Assembly (NCBI RefSeq): GCF_024347195.1
Contig: NZ_AP025281.1
Location: 2,356,001 to 2,420,000, forward strand
Direction of reading: 5' to 3'
From: Aliamphritea hakodatensis
GTDB taxonomy: Bacteria > Pseudomonadota > Gammaproteobacteria > Pseudomonadales > Balneatricaceae
Length of the DNA: 64,000 nt
Made by a program: the position numbers and the translations under genes. The notes beneath the pieces were generated by a model. It searched no databases, was not told the DNA's origin, and worked only from the letters and a program-made list of their open reading frames with translations. Below are positions 16,523 to 26,410 of the stretch, in pieces (the stretch's first letter is position 1; each line of letters begins with the position of its first letter).

Positions 16523-16568
16523 GTCTGTTTAATAGTGCTCATAAGGTGGATCAGGTTCACATCGCATT

Positions 16569-16592
16569 AATTTAATTGCGCACAATTAAATT
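16569..16592. promoter_or_regulatory. 24-bp AT-rich palindrome, MarR/OhrR-like operator candidate
   Basis: AATTTAATTG (16569-16578) and CAATTAAATT (16583-16592) are perfect inverted arms around CGCA. The right half extends into CACAATTAAATTGTA, which resembles the OhrR box TACAATT-N-AATTGTA from known MarR-family systems. It lies about 80 bases upstream of the minus-strand barrel gene. No MarR gene is nearby. Confidence 0.5.
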
Positions 16593-16676
16593 GTAAGCAA
16601 TAAGAGTGAGCATTTTGAAATAAGTTCACGGCAGCAGAAAATTATTTTCTACCGGGCAGGGCGGGCTGCAACAGGT

Positions 16677-16727
16677 ACTACGTAAAACTACGTATGCAGG
16701 AGGGAAAATACGCAGGCAGGCTGCGTA
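16677..16727. promoter_or_regulatory. Repeat cluster upstream of the TRAP operon
   Basis: ACTACGTA is repeated at 16677 and 16687, exactly one helical turn apart, and is followed by an inverted repeat TACGCAG (16709-16715) / CTGCGTA (16721-16727). The cluster is about 185 bases upstream of the TRAP binding-protein gene and is a candidate site for the response regulator encoded downstream at 21423. The rest of the roughly 400-base gap shows no gene. Confidence 0.45.
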
Positions 16728-16909
16728 GTTGTTCGTGGGTAGTTTCAGTTGCCGGGCTGCGAAGTATTGCGAATATTTAGCTTGTGGGAGCTTTGTCAGA
16801 CTTGAGTCATGGGGGTTGCGCCTGTTTCCGGTGAGAAGCAGGGGCAGCTGTTCTTTGATGATCAGCGGCAATCCGGTGATACCGGTTTGCTGTGAGGATG
16901 ATAATAACA

Positions 16910-18004
16910 ATGCTAAACCTTAAAACTCTGAAGATTAAAGCGGCTAAGAAGCTGGCACTGGTAGCGACCTGTGCAGCGGTGCTGGCCAGCCCGGCCATGG
17001 CGGCGGATAAAGTATATCGCCTTAAACTGGCGGAAACCTGGCCGACTAACTTCCCGATTTTCGGCGATGCCACTAAGAACATGGCGGCGCTGGCTGAGAA
17101 AATGTCTGATGGCCGTCTGAAGATCACCATCGATTCCAAGAATAAGCACAAGGCACCTTTCGGTGTATTTGATATGGTGCGTTCCGGCCAGTATGACATG
17201 GGCCACTCAGCATCTTATTACTGGAAGGGTAAGGTGCCTAATACCCTGTATTTCACCACCATGCCTTTCGGTATGACGGCGCCTGAACAGTACGGCTGGT
17301 TCTACTATGGCGGCGGTCAGGAACTGATGGATGAGGTGTACGGCAAGTACAACCTGATGTCCTTCCCGGGCGGTAACACCGGTAACCAGATGGGTGGCTG
17401 GTTCCAGAAAGAGATTAATTCTCTGGAAGACCTGCAGGGTCTGAAGATGCGGATTCCGGGCTTTGCCGGCGAAGTTCTGGCCAAGCTGGGTGCCAAACCG
17501 ACCAACATTCCTGCCGGCGAACTGTATACCGCGCTGGAGCGTCGCACCATTGATGCGCTGGAGTGGGTAGGTCCGTCGCTGGATTTACGTATGGGTTTCC
17601 ACAAGATCGCCCCTTACTACTACACCGGCTGGCATGAGCCTGCAACTGAGTTGCAGTTCCTGATCAACAAGAAGAAGTTTGAGCGTCTGCCGGCTGATCT
17701 GCAGCAGATTCTGAAAACGGCCATGCGTACCGCGGCTTACGACATGTATATCCAGTCTTACCATGCATCAGCAGAAAACTGGGAAAACATGAAGAAAGAA
17801 TTCCCGAACATTGAAGTGAAATCTTTCCCGCAGGACGTGGTAACGGCGATGCGTACGGCGAATGATGAGTTGCTGGCTGAGAAGGCTGCCGCTGATCCGC
17901 TGGCGAAGAAGATTCTGGACTCTCAGGCGGAGTACATGGGTAAAGCCCGCGCCTGGACCAATATTTCTGATAAGGCCTATCTGGACAGCGCCGCTGCGCA
18001 ATAA
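16910..18004 (+). CDS. TRAP transporter solute-binding protein (DctP/TakP type)
   Basis: This 364-residue periplasmic binding protein has a signal peptide ending in SPAMA-A. It belongs to the longer DctP branch related to the 2-oxoacid binder TakP: WFYYGGGQELMDEVY, LQGLKMRIPGFAGEV with the conserved carboxylate-binding Arg, and ALERRTIDALEWVGPSLDLRMGFHK. Ligand is probably a carboxylate or oxoacid, by family. The ATG at 16910 has GAGG 12 bases upstream; in-frame GTG 16892 and ATG 16898 are alternatives. It heads the operon with dctQ and dctM genes. Confidence 0.9.
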   Translation: MLNLKTLKIKAAKKLALVATCAAVLASPAMAADKVYRLKLAETWPTNFPIFGDATKNMAALAEKMSDGRLKITIDSKNKHKAPFGVFDMVRSGQYDMGHSASYYWKGKVPNTLYFTTMPFGMTAPEQYGWFYYGGGQELMDEVYGKYNLMSFPGGNTGNQMGGWFQKEINSLEDLQGLKMRIPGFAGEVLAKLGAKPTNIPAGELYTALERRTIDALEWVGPSLDLRMGFHKIAPYYYTGWHEPATELQFLINKKKFERLPADLQQILKTAMRTAAYDMYIQSYHASAENWENMKKEFPNIEVKSFPQDVVTAMRTANDELLAEKAAADPLAKKILDSQAEYMGKARAWTNISDKAYLDSAAAQ

Positions 18005-18067
18005 GCATTTTCAGCTCAACTGGCCTGCGGACCTGGTCCGCAGGCTGTCAGAAAGTCAGGAGCAGTT

Positions 18068-18604
18068 ATGCTGTTAGTCCGTCTTGAGCAGATCATCAAC
18101 GGGTTTTCCGACCTGTTGGGCAAGGTATCTGCAATTCTCTTTGTCGCCATGCTGTTTAACGTCTTCTACGACGTCGTCATGCGCTATCTGTTTAACGATG
18201 TTTCCATTGGTATGCAGGAGCTTGAATGGCACCTGTACTCCGCTGTATTCCTTCTGGCGGTGCCATACACCCTGAAGGCCGGCGGCCATGTGCGGGTTGA
18301 TCTGATCTACGAGCGCCGCAGCCCGGCAACCAAAGCACTGATTGATATGTTCGGTACGATGATTCTGCTGGTGCCTTTCTGTGCGCTGGTTGGCTGGTAC
18401 GGTATCGGCTTTGCGTATGAAGCCTGGGAGCTGGGGGAGACCTCCGGAGATCCGGGTGGCCTGCCTTACCGTTGGGTTATCAAGGCGGTTATTCCGTTTG
18501 CATTTTTTGCCATGCTGATCAGCGGCATTGGCCTGTTTCTTAAATCACTTAACGTTCTGCTGGGCAACCGCCAGCCGGACGATTACCAGCCACCGCAGCA
18601 TTAA
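18068..18604 (+). CDS. TRAP transporter small permease (DctQ)
   Basis: This 178-residue inner-membrane protein has the four-helix DctQ pattern, with the characteristic QELEWHLYSAVFLLAVPYTLKAGGHVRVDL segment of the family split across residues about 54-82. It joins DctM to form the sodium-driven permease that takes solute from the binding protein. AGGAG precedes the ATG. It lies 64 bases after the binding-protein gene and 12 bases before dctM. Confidence 0.92.
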   Translation: MLLVRLEQIINGFSDLLGKVSAILFVAMLFNVFYDVVMRYLFNDVSIGMQELEWHLYSAVFLLAVPYTLKAGGHVRVDLIYERRSPATKALIDMFGTMILLVPFCALVGWYGIGFAYEAWELGETSGDPGGLPYRWVIKAVIPFAFFAMLISGIGLFLKSLNVLLGNRQPDDYQPPQH

Positions 18605-18616
18605 GGAAGCATTATT

Positions 18617-19906
18617 ATGATTGGTATAGTCATGTTTATTGTCGCCCTACTAATGCTGTTAGTGGGCTTCCCTGTGGCATTCACCTTTGGGGGTGCGGCA
18701 CTGATTTTCGGGGTCTTTGCGGAAGGTCCTGAAATGTTTGCCTTCATGCCGTTCCGTATTCAGAGCATTATGGAAAATACGGTGCTGATGGCCGTTCCGT
18801 TATTTATTTTCATGGGCATCGTTCTGCAGAAGACCCGTCTTGCAGAGCAGCTGCTGGAATCCATGGGTAAGCTGTTTGGCGGTGTCCGTGGCGGTCTGGC
18901 GATTTCTACTGTGCTGGTGGGCGCGCTGCTGGCGGCCTCGACCGGTGTGGTGGGTGCGTCCGTGGTGGCAATGGGGCTTATTTCCCTGCCGGTGATGCTG
19001 AAGTACAAATACGACAAGTCGCTGGCCTGCGGTACTATTTGTGCTTCGGGTACCCTGGGGCAGATTATTCCGCCGTCGATTATCCTGATTATTCTCGGTG
19101 ATGTACTGGGGATTCCGGTAGGGGATCTGTTTAAGGCCGCAGTGGGGCCGGGTCTGATCCTGATTGGCGTATACGTGCTGTATATCCTGATTTACACCTG
19201 GGTTAAGCCGGAAGTTGCGCCGGCATTGCCGCTGGATGACGACGTTGCCACTAAAGGTGAGCAGTACCGTAAAGCCCTGAAAGCGATTGTGCCGCCGCTG
19301 GCGCTGATTCTGGTGGTACTGGGGTCGATCTTTGCAGGCATCGCCACACCGACTGAGTCTTCTGCGCTGGGCGGTGTGGGTGCCATTGTGCTGGCGGCTC
19401 TGTACCGGCAGTTCAGCTGGAAGATGGTATACGATTCTGCACTGGAGACCGTCAAGGTGACTGCCATGGTGTTTGCCATTCTGTTGGGGGCGACAGCCTT
19501 CTCAATGGCGTTTACCTATACAGGCGGCGATTACATTGTTGAGGAAATACTGACTGATTTGCCAGGCGGAGCCACGGGCTTCCTGATTCTGTCGATGATT
19601 GCCATTCTGATTTTGGGCTTCTTTATCGATTTCGTCGAGATCAGCTTCATCATAGTGCCGATTCTGGCCCCGGTGGCGGATGCGCTGGGCATTGCGCCAG
19701 TATGGTTTGCCATTCTGATTGCTATGAACCTGCAAACCAGTTTCCTGACCCCGCCGTTTGGTTTCAGTCTCTTTTATCTGAAAGGCGTATCGCCACCTTC
19801 GATACGGACGGTGGATATTTATAAAGGGGTGATGCCGTTCATCCTGATGCAGGTAGCTGTGGTGATATCCATACTGCTGTTCCCGGAGTTTTACGGACTG
19901 ACCTGA
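18617..19906 (+). CDS. TRAP transporter large permease (DctM)
   Basis: This 429-residue protein is the large, roughly twelve-helix transport subunit of the TRAP system. Family motifs include SALLAAS-like VGALLAASTGVVGASVVAMG, GTICASGTLGQIIPPSI, GIATPTESSALGGVGA, and a C-terminal LTPPFGFSLFYLKG. It works with the preceding DctQ and binding protein, all on one strand. An AAGGAAG ribosome site precedes the ATG. Length is normal. Confidence 0.95.
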   Translation: MIGIVMFIVALLMLLVGFPVAFTFGGAALIFGVFAEGPEMFAFMPFRIQSIMENTVLMAVPLFIFMGIVLQKTRLAEQLLESMGKLFGGVRGGLAISTVLVGALLAASTGVVGASVVAMGLISLPVMLKYKYDKSLACGTICASGTLGQIIPPSIILIILGDVLGIPVGDLFKAAVGPGLILIGVYVLYILIYTWVKPEVAPALPLDDDVATKGEQYRKALKAIVPPLALILVVLGSIFAGIATPTESSALGGVGAIVLAALYRQFSWKMVYDSALETVKVTAMVFAILLGATAFSMAFTYTGGDYIVEEILTDLPGGATGFLILSMIAILILGFFIDFVEISFIIVPILAPVADALGIAPVWFAILIAMNLQTSFLTPPFGFSLFYLKGVSPPSIRTVDIYKGVMPFILMQVAVVISILLFPEFYGLT

Positions 19907-19920
19907 TGGTTTGTCATTCG

Positions 19921-19955
19921 CCCGGTGTACGTAAAGTGCACCGGGCTTTTTTTAT
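19921..19955 (+). terminator. Terminator of the TRAP operon
   Basis: CCCGGTGTAC (19921-19930) pairs with GTGCACCGGG (19936-19945), one G-U included, with a five-base loop and a CTTTTTTT tail. It separates the transporter from the kinase operon. Confidence 0.9.
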
Positions 19956-19986
19956 TTTACGGTATACTGCAGCTCATCAATGACAT

Positions 19987-20009
19987 GCAGTTTTGTCACG
20001 GAAAACTGC
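19987..20009 (+). other. Hairpin upstream of the kinase gene
   Basis: GCAGTTTT (19987-19994) pairs perfectly with AAAACTGC (20002-20009) around a seven-base loop, ending 15 bases before the kinase ribosome site. It may be an operator or a leader structure. Confidence 0.4.
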
Positions 20010-20034
20010 CCAGAAGGGTATTGTAAGGCGTTCC

Positions 20035-21399
20035 ATGAAACGTGTGATCAAGTCTTTAAAAACGAAAATCCTGCTGCTTTCCATCATCCCGCTGGTGCTG
20101 GTAACGGCGGCGATAACAGTGATCAGCCTGAGCCAGGCGAAGCAGTTGTCGGAACAGGAAATTCAGACCTTTGAGGAAAACCTGCTGCGTTCCAAGCGTC
20201 AGGAGCTACAGCATTATGTAGGGCTGGCGATGACCTCGATTTCGCATATTCTGGCGGATGCCGATACCATCGACAAATTTTCTGAAGCGCGGGTAAAGGC
20301 GATTCTTCACAGCCTTACCTATGGGGATGACGGTTACTTCTTCGTGTATGACATGCAGGGGCGGAGCCTGGTGCACCCGATACAACCTGAGCTGGTGGGG
20401 CAGAACCTGTATGATTTACGGGATACTTACGGAAATTTTGTCATCCGGGATTTGCTGACGCTGGCGGAAGAAGGGGGCGGTTTTTACCGCTACGTCTGGC
20501 GTAAGCCCTCCAAGGGCGGGCTGGAAGACAAATTGAGCTACGTGGTGCAAATTCCAAAAGTGAACTGGATGCTGGGTACCGGCCTGTATATTGATGATAT
20601 CGCCAAAGAAGTTGCGGCCACCCGGGATAAGGTCACCGCGAATATTCGCAATACCTTTGTGACGGTGGTGATTATTCTGGCGGGTACTGTGGTCATTATT
20701 GCCTTGCTGGGGGTCGGCATTAATGTGCATGCTTCACAGCTGGCGGATACCCGGCTGCGGGAAGTGGCCCACAGTTATGTGCAGTCACAGGTCAGCCAGC
20801 GGCGTAATTTTGCCCGGGAGCTGCATGACGGCATCAATCAGTTAATGGTGTCGGTAAAGTTTCGCATTGAGCTGGCAAGGGATACGCTTGAACAGCCGGA
20901 ACAGCGGGCACTTTCGGAGCTGGAAAAGGGCAGCGAAGTGCTGAATCAGGCGATTCAGGAAGTGCGGCGGATCTCTCATGACCTGCGGCCGATTCTGCTG
21001 GATGATCTGGGGCTGGAATCTGCCTTGCACAGTATGACGGATGATTTTGCCGAACGTACCGGCGTTACTGTGGATGTCAGCCTGGATTTACCGGTGCAGC
21101 GGTTGCCCGATGATATTGAGATTACCCTGTACCGGGTCACGCAGGAGGCGCTGACCAATGTGGAGCGTCACGCCAACGCCCGGCAGGTATGGCTGACGGT
21201 ATGGCAGAAAGACAACATGGTTTGGGTTGAAGTCAAAGATGACGGGCAGGGGTTTAACTGTTCGGCGCAGGGCAGCGATGACTGCGGCATTGGCTTGATG
21301 AATATGCGGGAGCGTACCGAGATACTCAGTGGTGATTTCAGCGTGCGCAGTAAGCCGGGAATGGGTACCCGGGTGCGGGCCGGGCTCGCGCTGCTGTAG
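20035..21399 (+). CDS. Cache-domain sensor histidine kinase (NarX/HisKA_3 type)
   Basis: This 454-residue membrane kinase has an N-terminal helix (about 10-30), a periplasmic single-Cache sensor domain (about 35-200, with YGDDGYFFVYDMQGRSLVHP and WMLGTGLYIDDI), a second helix (about 205-230), then a HisKA_3 dimerisation domain with phospho-acceptor His264 in RELHDG and a HATPase domain (ALTNVERHANA, then the DDGQGF and GIGLMNMRER boxes). Cache domains of this type bind small carboxylates or similar. The ATG at 20035 has AAGG upstream. Placed after the TRAP operon and before its cognate regulator, it likely senses the transported solute. Confidence 0.9.
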   Translation: MKRVIKSLKTKILLLSIIPLVLVTAAITVISLSQAKQLSEQEIQTFEENLLRSKRQELQHYVGLAMTSISHILADADTIDKFSEARVKAILHSLTYGDDGYFFVYDMQGRSLVHPIQPELVGQNLYDLRDTYGNFVIRDLLTLAEEGGGFYRYVWRKPSKGGLEDKLSYVVQIPKVNWMLGTGLYIDDIAKEVAATRDKVTANIRNTFVTVVIILAGTVVIIALLGVGINVHASQLADTRLREVAHSYVQSQVSQRRNFARELHDGINQLMVSVKFRIELARDTLEQPEQRALSELEKGSEVLNQAIQEVRRISHDLRPILLDDLGLESALHSMTDDFAERTGVTVDVSLDLPVQRLPDDIEITLYRVTQEALTNVERHANARQVWLTVWQKDNMVWVEVKDDGQGFNCSAQGSDDCGIGLMNMRERTEILSGDFSVRSKPGMGTRVRAGLALL

Positions 21400-21422
21400 T
21401 CTCCTGTTAGGAAGGATATGAA

Positions 21423-22073
21423 ATGAGTGACAGTAAAATCAGGGTGGTGCTGGTGGATGATCATCCGCTGGTACAGGAAGGCATTATTGCCCGGCTGGAA
21501 AATGAAGATTCACTGGAAGTGGTCGGTGCGGCTAATGACGGTCAGCAGGCGCTGGTACTGATTGCCGACACCAAACCTGACGTGGTGCTGATGGATATTT
21601 CCATGCCGGTGATGACCGGCTTTGAAGCCACCGAGCGATTACGGGTCGAGCAGCCGGATGTGCGGGTGCTGATCCTCAGTATGCATGAAAACCGCGAGTA
21701 TATTCTCAAGCTGATTCAGTGCGGGGCAGCCGGCTATGTGCTGAAGGATGTGTCATCTGGCGAGCTGGTTACTGCTATTCAGACGGTACACCGTGGCGGA
21801 ACCTATTTCAGTGCCGGTGCGTCTCAGTCGTTGTTTGGTCAGGGCGACGCGGCGATGTCTGCCGGTTCCGCTGAGGCGGAAATGCTCACTGGCCGGGAAC
21901 AGGAGGTTCTGAAGTTGCTGGCGGAAGGTGCCAGTAACAAGGATGTGGCCCGGGCGCTGGATATTTCCGTCCGGACAGCGGAAACCCACCGGCAGAATAT
22001 TAAAAATAAGCTAAAAATTCAGACATCTGCGGGCCTGGTGCGTTACGCAATTGAGCATAAGCTGATAGATTAG
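21423..22073 (+). CDS. NarL/FixJ-type response regulator
   Basis: This 216-residue regulator has a receiver domain with the acidic pair Asp12-Asp13, phospho-acceptor Asp58 (LMDISMP) and Lys108 (YVLKD), and a C-terminal LuxR-type HTH (LTGREQEVLKLLAEGASNKDVARALDIS). It is 23 bases after the kinase gene, with AGGAAGG before the ATG, and is its cognate partner. The TRAP operon upstream is the natural target. Confidence 0.94.
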   Translation: MSDSKIRVVLVDDHPLVQEGIIARLENEDSLEVVGAANDGQQALVLIADTKPDVVLMDISMPVMTGFEATERLRVEQPDVRVLILSMHENREYILKLIQCGAAGYVLKDVSSGELVTAIQTVHRGGTYFSAGASQSLFGQGDAAMSAGSAEAEMLTGREQEVLKLLAEGASNKDVARALDISVRTAETHRQNIKNKLKIQTSAGLVRYAIEHKLID

Positions 22074-22110
22074 CGGACCGGCTCTGAGTAATAGACAGGT
22101 TGAGTGTTAC

Positions 22111-22395
22111 ATGGAAAACAACAAGAAACATCAGGCATATGCTGTTCTGGAAGACGGTCGCAAGATCGCCATTGATGCAAAGTCGCTGGTGATTGAGATG
22201 GCGTGTGGTGAAGCGGTTGAGATTGACTTAGACGTCGCGCCGTATCCCGGTGCCGGCCTTGCAGTTGCCACGCCACCCTACGCTGAAAGGGATCAGCGCC
22301 CGCCACTGGGCTGGCCAAGAATCGTAGTGCGCCCCGGTGCTGCCAATCTGCTGGAACTCTGTATTGAGTCCGCCACAGAAAAAGCCGAAGACTGA
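22111..22395 (+). CDS. Hypothetical 94-residue acidic protein
   Basis: This small cytoplasmic protein is not recognised. It has no signal or membrane helix. It opens with a charged stretch, includes an acidic middle (GEAVEIDLDVAPYPGAG) and a conserved-looking PPLGWPRIVVRPGAANLLEL, and ends in ESATEKAED. It follows the response regulator by 37 bases, and its last codons form the left arm of the operon terminator, so it is probably the last gene of the two-component transcript. The ribosome site is weak. Confidence 0.6.
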   Translation: MENNKKHQAYAVLEDGRKIAIDAKSLVIEMACGEAVEIDLDVAPYPGAGLAVATPPYAERDQRPPLGWPRIVVRPGAANLLELCIESATEKAED

Positions 22396-22410
22396 TACTT
22401 CGGCTTTTTT
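22381..22410 (+). terminator. Terminator overlapping the end of the 94-residue gene
   Basis: AAAGCCGAAG (22381-22390) pairs with CTTCGGCTTT (22398-22407) around a loop that contains the TGA stop, with a T-run after it. The A-run at the left could also serve the convergent minus-strand trmO gene. Confidence 0.9.
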
Positions 22411-22427
22411 GTTTCTGCTTTGCGGGG

Positions 22428-22865
22428 CTATCGCTCCGGTGTTTTACCGGCTTCCAGATAGATTGCCGGTTTAATGTCCAGCAGGCGGGTGTTGTTCAGG
22501 CAGTCCAGCCCGCGTACCGTAATTTCCCCGTTGTTTATCTCTTTAATGGGCAGTACTGCCGCACCGACAGGGTTAGGCCGGTGCGGTGTCCTCAGGGCAA
22601 AGGTGCCTGCAGGCATCGAATCAGCGTCATCGCAGCTTCCTGTACCGGCGAACCGGTAGGGCTGATTGACGGATTCATCCGGGTTCTGCAGCCAGTAGAG
22701 AATCAGAATTTCCTGCCCTTCATTCAGGCCGTTCAGCTCCCGGAGGTATTCAGGTTTTAACTTTAACTGGCAGGCAGGGCCCTCAGGCGAAATGTTGTTA
22801 GGGCAGGCCTCCAGCGTTTTGTACGGCGTGGCAATGTGGCCAATGAAGTTCAGTTGTCGGTTCAT
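22428..22865 (-). CDS. trmO: tRNA N6-threonylcarbamoyladenosine methyltransferase TrmO
   Basis: This 145-residue protein has the TsaA/UPF0066 fold signatures: IGHIATPY at the start, ALRTPHRPNPVGAAVLPI in the middle, GLDCLNNTRLLDIKP near the end. TrmO uses S-adenosylmethionine to methylate t6A37 of tRNA-Thr. The protein is shorter than E. coli TrmO (about 235 residues), lacking its C-terminal extension, as in many shorter family members; a related methyltransferase role is possible. It starts ten bases after the stop of the DMT permease gene on the same strand, with AAGGAG as ribosome site. Confidence 0.8.
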   Translation of the reverse strand: MNRQLNFIGHIATPYKTLEACPNNISPEGPACQLKLKPEYLRELNGLNEGQEILILYWLQNPDESVNQPYRFAGTGSCDDADSMPAGTFALRTPHRPNPVGAAVLPIKEINNGEITVRGLDCLNNTRLLDIKPAIYLEAGKTPER

Positions 22866-22875
22866 GTCTGTCTCC

Positions 22876-23763
22876 TTAGCGGCCTTCTTTTGCCGCTGAC
22901 ATGGCGTAAACCAGGATGGTGATCAGGATGACCGAGCCGCCGATGATGCTGGTGAAGGGTGGTACTTCGCCAAAGAAGCCAAATGCCCATAGTGGAGCAA
23001 ATACCGCCTCAATCATCAGGATCATGCCGACTTCCGGTGCCGTGATGTAGCGGGTAGCCACCTGTGACAGCACCCGGCCAAACGGCGCAGTAAATAATCC
23101 CATTACAGCCATGATGATCCAGGTGCTGGTGCTGAAGGTTGAAGGGGTTGCCAGAAAGAACATCACAATTGCCAGGAACAGGCCGCCCAGACCGACGCTG
23201 GCCATGCGGCTGACCCCCTGATATTTGCGCAGCAGAGTTTGGTTCAGCGATAAGCATGTCACTGCAAACAGTGCCAGAACATCCCCCAGTAAGTTGCCGG
23301 ATTCGAATGAGCCGGATACTACGATTGCGATGCCGATCATGACTGAGGCAATGGCGATCCACGTCGAGCGGCGGGTAACTTCACCGAGGAAGATCCGGCT
23401 GAAAACCGCCGCCAGTGCCGGCGCGGCACTGAGAATTACAAAGGTGTTGGCGATAGAAGTGTTTTTAATGCTCAGCACCAGTGCAGAGGCGCTGCCCAGC
23501 ATCAGAATGCCGGATAACACAACTGGCCAGCCGCTTTCCTGAACCGCTTTAACTATACCCCGTTGATCCCGTAACTGGATGAATACCGGCATGGATACAG
23601 CTGTGAACAGGCCGAACAGAAAGGCGGTATCAAAACCGCTTACCCCTGAAAAACGGATAAATATCGGGTCGAAACTCATTAGCAGAGCACCGGCAAGGGC
23701 AATCAGTATGCCACTGGCGCGGGCGTTTCCTGCGGTAAATTTTTGGGTGAGGGAATGGTTCAT
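22876..23763 (-). CDS. DMT-superfamily (EamA) permease under TetR control
   Basis: This 295-residue inner-membrane protein has ten helices and two EamA repeats (ALAGALLMSFDPIFIRFSG opens the first). It is divergent from a TetR gene, and the 105-base gap between them holds two palindromes, so repression by that TetR protein is likely. AGGAG precedes the ATG. trmO follows in the same operon. The cargo is unknown. Confidence 0.88.
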   Translation of the reverse strand: MNHSLTQKFTAGNARASGILIALAGALLMSFDPIFIRFSGVSGFDTAFLFGLFTAVSMPVFIQLRDQRGIVKAVQESGWPVVLSGILMLGSASALVLSIKNTSIANTFVILSAAPALAAVFSRIFLGEVTRRSTWIAIASVMIGIAIVVSGSFESGNLLGDVLALFAVTCLSLNQTLLRKYQGVSRMASVGLGGLFLAIVMFFLATPSTFSTSTWIIMAVMGLFTAPFGRVLSQVATRYITAPEVGMILMIEAVFAPLWAFGFFGEVPPFTSIIGGSVILITILVYAMSAAKEGR

Positions 23764-23780
23764 TGTAATCTCCTGTAATA

Positions 23781-23802
23781 AATCATACTTGCCGGTATGA
23801 TT
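23781..23802. promoter_or_regulatory. TetR operator candidate 1
   Basis: AATCATAC (23781-23788) and GTATGATT (23795-23802) are perfect inverted arms. It lies 18 bases upstream of the permease start. A second copy of the same arms is 48 bases away. Confidence 0.75.
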
Positions 23803-23828
23803 TATTAAGATTGCAGGCTTGTCAAGAA

Positions 23829-23850
23829 AATCATACTATGGAGTATGATT
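23829..23850. promoter_or_regulatory. TetR operator candidate 2
   Basis: AATCATACT (23829-23837) and AGTATGATT (23842-23850) are perfect nine-base arms around ATGG, ending 18 bases before the TetR start. Two sites of the same 22-base size in a divergent promoter fit dual repression of both genes. Confidence 0.8.
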
Positions 23851-23868
23851 TCTATCTGAGGCGGAATA

Positions 23869-24471
23869 ATGGGAAAAATCGAACAGAATAAAGAGAAAAA
23901 ACGCCGGCTGATTTTGCAGGCGGCTCAGGACGTGTTTCTGTCTGAGGGATTTGTGCAGGCGGGCATGGACAAAATTGCCGCTCAGGCACAGGTGACCAAG
24001 CAGACGGTTTACCGGTATTTCCCGTCTAAAACTGAATTGTTTAAGGCGACGTTGCAGTACATGGGGGAAAGTTCAGAGCCGGATGTGATGGCCCATCTTG
24101 CGGATCCGGACACGGAGCAGGCGCTGCATAATTTTGCGCTGGGGTTTCTGCGCTTTCATATGACCGAGGTGCATCTGGCGACTTTCAGGCTGCTGGTGGC
24201 CGAAGGGGGCAAGGCCCCGGAGATGACTGCGACTTTCCGTGAGGTTGGCCCGGATGATACTGCCGCCAGGCTGGAAGCGTTTTTCAGAGAACGGATGGCA
24301 CTCCGGGATGCTAAAACGGTTATCCGCCTGTGGACCGGTATGCTGCTGTCACTAAGAGGGGGGGTGCTGATGGGGATGGCGCGTCCGGATGCTGCTGAAA
24401 TTGAACAGCATGCCCGCAACGCGACGGAGTTTATGCTTGCCGCAGTGGCGGCTGAGCGGGCCGGAAGCTGA
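23869..24471 (+). CDS. TetR-family transcriptional regulator
   Basis: This 200-residue regulator has an N-terminal TetR HTH (DKIAAQAQVTKQTVYRYFPSKTELF, about residues 32-58) and a helical ligand domain of the AcrR-like C-terminal type. GAGGCGG precedes the ATG. It is divergent from the DMT permease with two palindromic sites between, and most likely represses both itself and the permease. The ligand is unknown. Confidence 0.92.
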   Translation: MGKIEQNKEKKRRLILQAAQDVFLSEGFVQAGMDKIAAQAQVTKQTVYRYFPSKTELFKATLQYMGESSEPDVMAHLADPDTEQALHNFALGFLRFHMTEVHLATFRLLVAEGGKAPEMTATFREVGPDDTAARLEAFFRERMALRDAKTVIRLWTGMLLSLRGGVLMGMARPDAAEIEQHARNATEFMLAAVAAERAGS

Positions 24472-24526
24472 CTGCTGTTTGCTGATAAGAACCTGCTGAC
24501 GGCTGTCAGCAGGCACGCAGCCGATA

Positions 24527-26356
<1,830 letters not shown>

Positions 26357-26410
26357 AGAGTGTAGCCTGTAAAAAATGTCTGATTAGAGGCGGCTCTGCA
26401 CTGAGAGCCG

